A stretch of 64,000 bases of DNA, from positions 868,001 to 932,000 of the forward strand of contig VNKQ01000020.1 of the NCBI GenBank assembly GCA_016508695.1, read 5' to 3'. The translations under genes were made by a program, and so were the position numbers. This document shows, piece after piece, positions 56,983 to 64,000 of the stretch. This DNA is from Hyphodiscus hymeniophilus (Eukaryota > Ascomycota > Leotiomycetes > Helotiales > Hyphodiscaceae). Each line of letters opens with the position of its first letter. Position 1 is the stretch's first letter. Under the pieces are notes generated by a model. That model searched no databases and was not told the DNA's origin. It was given only the letters and a program-made list of their open reading frames with translations.

Positions 56983-58395
56983 TTACATTAAACTGTAGGG
57001 CTCAAACTTCCAAGACCTGTCCTCATCAAACTCCCAAGGTAGGCCATAATAGGCGTCACTATCACTGTCTTCCTCATTCCTCGTAAAAGGACATATATCT
57101 CCACGTGTAATAAATCGCTCGATTCGATACTTTAAGCAATTGGCCGAATATGGTGATCTGGTAGGAGTGCCGAAGTTTTCGTCATCATTGAAGACTTGGT
57201 GATAATCCGCATATCTCGTAACCCATGCTTCGTCCCATTCATTAGAAAAGCAACCATCAAATCTAACATGCTCAAGAGACAAGGCATGACTCAAGAACTG
57301 TAGAAAGCGAATCCATGAACCGTGAGACTTGCGAACCGAGACAGCATCCGCCGTGAAGTTGATATTAGATAATTCAAGAGAGAGCAGAGATTAGGTATGT
57401 CTTTGTAGAAGGCTCTCTAGGGACTCTTCTGTTGTGGCAATTGCTTGAAGTGAAAGATCTCGAAGATAGTACCATTATCTTGTCAGGTCAATGACTTGCG
57501 GGAGGTGGATAACAGCAAAGGGATTCTCCTGTGAGAGGTGGTCAAACGAGAGGCGAAGTGACTTTAGGGCAGGCACACGGGTCATGGTTTCGAAAAGCAC
57601 AGTGGTTTCTCCATCAAAATGTTAGTTGAAATCAAATCCAAGTGAGAGATGTTGTAAATTCGATAAAGCTTAGTAGTAGTTGTGAAATGCTTGAGTACCA
57701 GCAATATTCCACCGATCTAGGTCTATGCCAGAGCCCCGGATCGTTTTCAGCTGACGTTGATCGTGTGAGAGACACGCCGATTGTAACAAAGTCCAGAAGT
57801 GACCTTCCGATGCCCGATACCCGCTGTAAGCATCTGGTTCAGCTAATATATCTTGAGCAACCGGGCTGAGAGAGCTCGATTGTGGAACCTTGGAGATTGT
57901 TCCCCTGTGGTCGGGGACAACATACTCCACGCCAGCGGGACCTGGGAGAATTTGCAGTGCGCCTAAAAGTATATCCTTCTCATTACTCTGTCTCAAAATG
58001 TACTCTTGCGAGTCCAGATATTGGCAATAGTTGAGATAGCGTTGTCTAAGCTGTTGATCGCTCAACTGAGAGTAAAGTCCGTCCCTGGCCTCCGGGAGCA
58101 GGCGTAGCCCAGATCCGGCATCATCTTCAAGCCACTCCTCGAAGGTTGGGCTAGCTGCTCTACTGCTAACGGTCCTTCCATCGTAACTAATCAGCCTCAC
58201 GTGCCTATGAAGCCGATCATGCTGTGCGATATTCTGAAGTCGCTCAAAACTTTGACGATGGATCCTTAAGAAAATGGTCGCAAAAAGTAGTGGCTGAACA
58301 GCATCGTCCCATGGATGGGAAACCAGTCGAGCATTCTTCAACTTGCGCCTCGAAAGGAAGACACAGATTCCGCTTAGAATTTCAGGCGAAAGCAT
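56983..58395 (-). pseudogene. F-box protein pseudogene with four in-frame TAA codons
   Basis: One continuous frame from the ATG at 58395 (MLSPEILSGICVFLSRRKL, an F-box) runs to 56983 and is broken by only four stops, all TAA: at about 57670, 57622, 57478 and 57388. Between them the frame stays coding-like (VPALKSLRLSFDHLSQENPF, SLELSNINF, HALSLEHVRFDGCFSNEW). The F-box is followed by KNARLVSHPWDDAVQPLLFA, the usual second half. Length (about 470 codons) fits fungal F-box proteins. All four stops can arise from CAA by one C-to-T change in a CpA context, the preferred target of repeat-induced point mutation (RIP). The tail after 56983 (LFDSWMDITTIEMYNTW at about 56860) may be a further, frame-shifted piece. 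Confidence 0.72.
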
Positions 58396-58625
58396 ACCTT
58401 GGAAATTAAGAGTCGTCCAGAAATGAGACAGGAGTTCAAGGAAGCTGTAGCTAGGGAATTGTCGCAAAAGGAATTGTAAAATGTGAAATTGAAGCAGACG
58501 GTCGCGTTTTGCTGCCTTGCTGCCTTACAGCGGACACCACTACTCGAGTACTACCCCTCGAAATGCACAATACTGAGCGTCCTAGGTCAACTCAGGTACC
58601 TACCCGAGTGCTTTACCTACCCACG

Positions 58626-58786
58626 ATGGGCTGCATCCGAAATCTCCGTTCCTTTGAGATGTTGCATACACCTCGCCCATATAATATCCCCAGGAAACCG
58701 GTCGAATCACTCATTTATTCAGGGCTAGTACTATAATCCTCAAGAACTCAAGGCGAGATGCTGAGCGGATCGTCGTCACCTCATCC
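58626..58786 (+). repeat. Direct repeat copy B flanking the F-box pseudogene
   Basis: Partner of 56597-56760, about 2.0 kb away in the same orientation. On the minus strand it encodes the end of the small gene at 58711 (FLRIIVLALNK), matching FLRIVVLVLIE in copy A. Confidence 0.7.
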
Positions 58787-59037
58787 GTTTCAAGTCTGAT
58801 TGTATCCTCCAACTGAATGCTCGTCCCATCTAGACTTCCCTTCCCCTCGACCACGAACTAGAATTGGAGTATTTCCTCCGGATGGTTAGTCCATATGCCT
58901 CCACCTTCCACCCTCAGCATCCCAATCCTCGTCTCCCTCTCGATCAACTGCCCAGGTGCTTCCTCCACACCTTGTCCGTGCACACTCTCCATTCGAAACT
59001 CTGCGGCTTCATCAAGAGACTCAAGACGGCGTTTCAT
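58711..59037 (-). CDS. Small hypothetical protein, possibly membrane-anchored
   Basis: Exon 59037-58912 and exon 58857-58711, joined by a 54-nt intron with a CTAAC branch site and CTAG acceptor. The reading is MKRRLESLDEAAEFRMESVH, then QLIERETRIGMLR joined to FVVEGKGSLDGTSIQLEDT. The frame is open upstream to about 59185, adding a hydrophobic span (LSCYLAYVTILVGFIVSG), but no ATG is found there after a TAG, so either the protein begins at 59037 or an upstream exon supplies the start. No family recognised. Its end is duplicated at 56700. Low confidence; it lies directly downstream of the thioesterase-like gene. Confidence 0.35.
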
Positions 59038-59332
59038 ACTTCGGTTTGGGAGGCATTCGCTTGACTTCTTCCGCTTCTGGCCAGAGACGATGAAACCAAC
59101 CAGAATCGTAACATACGCGAGATAACAAGACAACACAAACAAAGGAGATAACAATGGAAAGAAGAGCAAGTGAGAAAGTGAGGACTACTCAAACTTCGGG
59201 TAACCCATATTCTAAAATTCCTATATTTCTCATTCATTTGCCGGCCGATACGGGTAATCAGACCCGTCTACCTTTGAGTCTAGTCTTTAAAGCTATGCCT
59301 CCTATATCAGCGTTGATCTCAAATTGTCACAT

Positions 59333-60482
59333 CTACAATAAGAAGTCTCTATATTTCCCCAATGCTGCCGTCTTGCTACCCGAAAACTCCTCAATCAAAC
59401 CATCCAATGCCGCAAAGTGCTCGACGCGCTTTAATCCTCTCTCATTTTGAGCCACGATCCGCTTCCAATCCCACTCGTCGCTTGTCTTAGTATTCTCCGC
59501 CTCTTCCAATGTAACATTTGAGGTTTCCATCTCTAATGTCTCTGGCGTCGACTCGCCGCTGATGCCAGCCATCGAGTGCCAACCCCCCGGCCTCTCGGGG
59601 AGCAGATCGGAAGCTTGCAACAGGACCTCGGGATGGATGGTCAACCGTCCGAGCTTGACCACGTATTTGCTAATAGCGCTTGCGAATACGGCCTTCTCAT
59701 CGACATCCTCGCCGTCCCTTGCCGGGCCCGTCAAACTCTGATTTCCCTTGCCTCCAAACCAGCTTCCATCAGTCAGAATATACGAGCTCGGTCGGACCGT
59801 CCCTTTCTTCACAAAATGCGTAACGACGTAGATCCACTTCCGGTCCCAGCACAATAGTCGTGACCACATTTCGTATCCTTCGTACATCCCGATCTCCCTT
59901 TTGAAACTACACATTGTCCCGCCGAGCATGATGCTCCACCGACCAGTAACCGGTTTCCCGGCTTTGTCCAAGACCAGCTTCTCCCGGACATTGTGTTGCT
60001 GTCTATCAATGCCACGTTGGAAAAGACAACAGACAAGATGGGATCGCGTAGCATCTAGATCGGAGAAATACGTGCTATTGGACTTGTGGAAGTTGTAATC
60101 GCACTCCATGAGCGGGGAGTGGCTTTCCGTTATGACAGGGAGGAAGACAACAGAGGGTGCGAGCTTTGGAGGGACGTTTGGTAGGGAGAAGAGACAGTGT
60201 TTGAGGATCGAGTTAAAGACGCGGAACTGTCCCGGTCAGCTCGGGTGAGGTATCGGGGAGTTGAAGACTCACATGCCATGCAAAGGGCACATTCTTGAGG
60301 TTTGCAAGTACGAGGACGGTGACGATGATCCGCGAGTAGCTTCCTGGGCCGGTGAATGTTCTCAATAGGAGGTTCTGTATGTTCAGTCTCGATGCACCGA
60401 CTCCTGCGAGGATTGTTGCTGTGAAAAGTGCCGATTTCAGGGGCAATGCCGTCGAAGGCAGCTTCGCTGCAGCCGATGCCAT
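59333..60482 (-). CDS. Thioesterase-like (THEM6/4HBT-type) protein
   Basis: Exons 60482-60273 and 60226-59333 give 367 aa. A hydrophobic N-terminal part (SRIIVTVLVLANLKNVPFAWH) suggests a membrane anchor. The block PLMECDYNFHKSNSTYFSDLD opens the hot-dog-fold segment of THEM6-like proteins, followed by IMLGGTMCSFKREIGMYEGY and WDRKWIYVVTHFVKKG. The conserved Asp of ECDYN...SDLD matches the family. Fungal members are widespread and annotated as thioesterase-like; the acyl substrate is unknown, and catalytic activity of THEM6-like proteins is uncertain. The intron (46 nt, GTGAGT to ACAG) connects the pieces cleanly. Ends 59333, about 300 bp before the small gene. Confidence 0.85.
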
Positions 60483-62411
60483 TTGGAGATCAAAAAAAAA
60501 AGGTTTAGAAGCAAAATCAAAAAGAGTGAAAGAAGGAACGGAAGGAGGGAAGAGCTCGCTGGTTTACTTGACCATGTGAAGGTTTTGTCATTGCTAGACG
60601 ACTTCTCATGTCAGCTTACAAGAAACCAAATGCGCTCCAGCAAGCCATTGGCTCAAAATGAGCCGAGGCTCGGCGCTTTAATGTTCCGTTCTCCTGAGAT
60701 TAGCGAAAGGATACAATCTGGAAGTACCTTTCTCTCCAACCCGACTTGCTTCTCCTCCTTTCTCTATGGAAGGGTTTGTTCCAACCTTGTTCAACTCAAT
60801 ATTATCATATTGATCAGGAACTCAAATGGAGAGTGTATGCGAAATGATCTCCTTCGAGGCATTAAATAAATGATCGATTCTTCGACGAACCTGTCTCTTT
60901 ACAGATTCCAGGCATGAATAGAAAAAAATGGTTTGCAATAACTCACTCTAGCTCGACCGTTTATACATACACAAGAGACACAGCAACCGGAATTCTCGTC
61001 AGATGGGGAAAACTCGATAACACTTCACCTAGACTCCAAATATATTCTGAGCCTTTGATGACTCGGCATTGAAAATCGTCTCCTATCATGAACCGATCAA
61101 AGGTATATATATACATATATAAACCCACCCTCTAGAAAACATTCCTCGCAAACCAAGCTCTCACTCAAAAAAGTTTCCTCGCAATCCAAATTCTCACGCA
61201 CCACTCAAAACGGTCTGAACTCCCTCGATATATCCTAGCCAAGCCTAGCCACGACCTTAGCTAAAGCGCTTTACCACCTCAAACATACCTTACCCATGAC
61301 CAGAAATAAGCTCAGTCTGCTTTGCATTCTGCAGCGGCCCGAAAGGAACGCCAGCAGACACGACGGGCGCAGGACTCGCTGACCACGTCTACGATTGTAC
61401 CACCACGGCGCAACAGGGCCCGCTTCCGAGGCGCGCTGGCAAACTTTCCGAGAAGGCAGCTAGCTGCAGGAGAGCGAGCGAAGGTACAGTGCGTCGAGAT
61501 GAGATGGCACAGTACCGCCTCACGATTTACGAGGTGCGATAGTGCATAGAGGAAGGCGCATCATCTGTCGCCTCCATGGATTCAGCTCCCGACGGGGGTA
61601 AAATGCAGGGTGGGGTGTAAAGAGTATGGGATTGGTATGGGAGTTTGGCTGGGGTAAAGTGTGGTGTACAGCGAGGTGGGTGGCAACATGTACAGCCAGC
61701 ACACGACGAGCTGTGCAACACCACCACCACCACCACCCCACAAGTCGCACAACAGGACGCTTCACGCTCAGCTGCTGCTCGAGAAACACGACGAGGCGTA
61801 CAGTCGGTGAGTCCTCTCGAGCGTTTCTATTCTCTCTGATTCTAGACACCAATCAAAGATCCCTGTATCTATATACACGCATCGACCTCGACTCGAGCTT
61901 GACTAAACAGCGGAGTGATGAGAAACCCAAATAGCAGATAGCAAAGTACCAACTTTGTGCCCTTTTGTTGCTTGTGGTCGAGCCGCAAACCCCGAAGACG
62001 CCAACGTCCGACATACGCATCGCAAAATAAACACAGACTGCCGCCCAAACTGTATAGAGTATAAAATTCAAAAGCCACCGCCGCCCAATGATGAGGAGAA
62101 GGTATTGTAAACCCCATGTGAGATATATGTGATTGCTCGCTGCAGTGTATGATCAAGTCGCTTGGTGACTCTGCAGATGAAAAAATTCAATGCTTCAGAA
62201 AACGACATGGTCAAGAAATGTACTGGAAGGAAAATTCGAAACTACGCCACCGCTTAAAAATGCAGAAAAAAGACCGCCTCCCAACCTTCCTCCACATGAA
62301 CCATCCCAATGCAACCAATATATACGATCAGATGTTACACATAGAATTATTTTTGGTCCAGGTCTGTCAGCCTCGTGCTGGATATCTGTCGGGTTCATTG
62401 TCGAGCATCCG
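60483..62411. other. Intergenic region with microsatellite
   Basis: About 1.9 kb with no supported gene. It includes TATATATACATATATAAACC near 61101, a GC-richer block 61320-61560 and a (CAC)n tract at 61716-61738. Short frames at 61322-61934 on both strands follow the repeat composition and have no domain. It may hold promoters or a non-coding transcript. Confidence 0.45.
61716..61738 (+). repeat. (CAC)n microsatellite
   Basis: About seven CAC triplets in gene-free DNA (complement GTG). Confidence 0.8.
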
Positions 62412-64000
62412 TCAATGTCCTGTCATTGGCACATCTCCACTTGCGCTCGAGAAACTGGACGAGGCTTGCTTTGGTATCAAGTCAATCTCCTTGGCGACAT
62501 GTTCTAGGATTTTGATGTCGATGTAGAGCGCAGAAGACGGTTGAGCTACCAGTTTCAGGAACCCCATCGTCTTCTCGTACAAGTCTCTTAGTTCCTGTTT
62601 AGGCATGAGCGGTCCAAGAATGGGATCAATGGATGCTGCCAGGAGGGTGATGAGATTACCCCATTGCCTGTATTGTGTTAATACATGTAACAGATGTGAG
62701 TGTAGTGTTTGAATGGAAACATACGCATGTGCTGTCCCCCAAACATTGGTGACGATTAGTCTTTGTTTCCCCGGATCCCCCAGACCATGAAAGGCTTTCG
62801 TGCTTTGTATGAGAGCCGAAATGCCATTTATCGCATAGTCTTTGATTCGACGATCGTTATCGTCGAAGCTGGCCGCATCAGGATTGATTGTGGGCACATC
62901 AATGACTTCCTTTTTGTAAGTCTGAGAGAACCCTTCTTGGCGTTTTATGAGCTGTGGAGATTCTTGGACGGAGTCCCGTGCAATCCTTTGCTTAGCTTTT
63001 TGCGTCGAAGAGTGCTCAAGGACTTTCTCCAAGAAGGGTCGATAGGTGATGACTTTCGCGCCATAATACTTAGCCCGGAAGCGCGCCCGCAGTATCTCCG
63101 TGGCAGGAGCATCGTCATCGTCCCAATGCATGCTCGGCAATGACCTCTTGATATCCTCCAGATTCTCCAGTGAAGCATCGATAGTCTTAAAGGGAGGTGG
63201 TCGTTTGCCGCTGAATACCGAGGGAAACTCCGAATCTATACGGTGTTAGAGAAATGCAAAAAGCAGACTTAGCTCTACACACCATTCTGCGGTTTATAGA
63301 ACATGTTGTGCAGCTGGTTAAGATGTTTCCGCATCGCTAGCTGTGCAGCATAGCTAGTAACATGCCATATGTCAATTTTGTCAATTTCCACAGCGGCATG
63401 CAGGTTGAGACTTGGCATATCCTCTTCGTAAGTTAGAATACCAGAATGAGGAACAGGCAGCTCTGCCACAATGTCGCTAGGACTCGTCAGTAATGTAGTT
63501 ATCACCTTAGTCCTCTTAGCTACGTACCTTTCGAGCTGTAAGCATGTCCAAAAGGCAATGATGAGGTGGTTGTCCCTGGCAGGAGTCTGAGCCCGCGGGT
63601 TCTCCTTCAACCTCTTGAACCGATCAAGCTTACTGCAGACAGTTAGTCTGTACATAATTTGTAGTGTGTTGACTTACGGTCTCAAGATGACCTGCAGACT
63701 ACGACAGGCCTGATGCAAATATGCGTGACTCTCTAAAGGCCGCCCAAGCTGACCGTGATACAGACTTGCCAGGATGTTGGCGTGAACATGTTGAAGACTG
63801 TTTCCACCAGCTTGATTTCCAAGAATATCGGTCGCGAAAGCAAAATATTTTAGCCCAGGCACAACGTCCAAGTTCTTAAGCCTGGTGCCCGACGTATTTC
63901 TTGCAGGGTGAATGCCCTCGATCGAAGTCCTGCGACTTCGAGACTGTATTCTTTCCCCATCTATAGGAGAAGGAAGGCCGGAGACTGTAGACATTGACGG
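62412..64000 (-). CDS. Fungal-specific transcription factor, C-terminal part (truncated by window end)
   Basis: Exons visible from the right: beyond 64000 to 63678, 63632-63528, 63476-63283, 63235-62725 and 62667-62412. The reading FAFATDILGNQAGG, NILASLYHGQLGRPLESHAYLHQACRSLQVIL, HLIIAFWTCLQLE and DMPSLNLHAAVEIDKID is the fungal transcription-factor middle homology region (MHR, PF04082/PF11951 type). The Zn2Cys6 DNA-binding domain is expected in the part outside the window. FRAKYYGAKVITYRPFLEK and the C-terminal helices are typical. Four introns are consistent in frame. Targets unknown; no neighbouring cluster is visible within the window. Confidence 0.85.

Noticed and set aside
61626..61934. 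102-aa frame with six His in a row
   Set aside because: The His run is the (CAC)n microsatellite; nothing else supports a gene.
63558..63573. Copy of the minisatellite core (ATGAGGTGGTTGT) inside the transcription-factor gene
   Set aside because: It is a 13-nt match that codes the conserved DNHLI segment there; chance or coding constraint suffices.

Overview
The window is nuclear DNA of a filamentous ascomycete (Pezizomycotina). Genes carry short introns (about 45-145 nt, mostly GT-AG). The gene set is typically fungal: CFEM and GPI-anchored proteins, a Zn-cluster-type regulator, pepsin-like and S10 peptidases, PRELI/Ups, a 24-kDa complex I subunit and a Prp2-type DEAH helicase. Gene style and AGGT/GGTA-rich intergenic tracts would suit Leotiomycetes, but that rank is an inference.

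Left part (1-16.6 kb): a Cys/His-rich 61-aa protein behind a six-copy 13-bp promoter repeat and a TATA box; a divergent pair (MAPR/cytochrome-b5-like protein and a mitochondrial TPR protein); a repetitive hydrophilic GPH..DPRVDSD protein; a YMR315W-like oxidoreductase; a PI-PLC X-domain protein; and an alpha/beta hydrolase with an apparent 5' frameshift.

Middle left (16.6-28 kb) is gene-poor. It holds a degenerate minisatellite of about 50-bp period, a 3x16-bp repeat with a 10-bp palindrome, a small putative mitochondrial membrane protein, an aspartic protease without a signal peptide, and a GPI-anchored Ser/Thr-rich protein.

Middle (28-47 kb) is gene-dense and mostly housekeeping: S10 carboxypeptidase, PRELI/Ups lipid-transfer protein, cytosolic TrpRS, TFIIIC sub6, a METTL7-like methyltransferase, Prp2/DHX16 splicing helicase (with a GC-AG intron), the ER DnaJ Scj1 ending in KDEL, a MARVEL-type membrane protein, an XIP-type aquaporin and NDUFV2/nuo-24. 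Several pairs share short divergent promoters.

Right part (47-64 kb) is more accessory: a CFEM GPI protein, an F-box protein, an unusual AT-hook/double-HTH/HD-phosphohydrolase fusion, a truncated ABC transporter remnant, a putative cyclase with a GC-rich hairpin upstream, a coiled-coil protein, an F-box pseudogene with four in-frame TAA codons flanked by direct repeats, a small membrane-protein candidate, a THEM6-like thioesterase-fold protein, and the 3' part of a fungal transcription factor that runs off the window.

No rRNA, tRNA, CRISPR array or complete transposon was found by reading. Exon boundaries come from reading-frame continuity and splice-site inspection, not from transcripts. 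The best candidate for something undescribed is the DNA-binding/HD fusion at 51609-52989.
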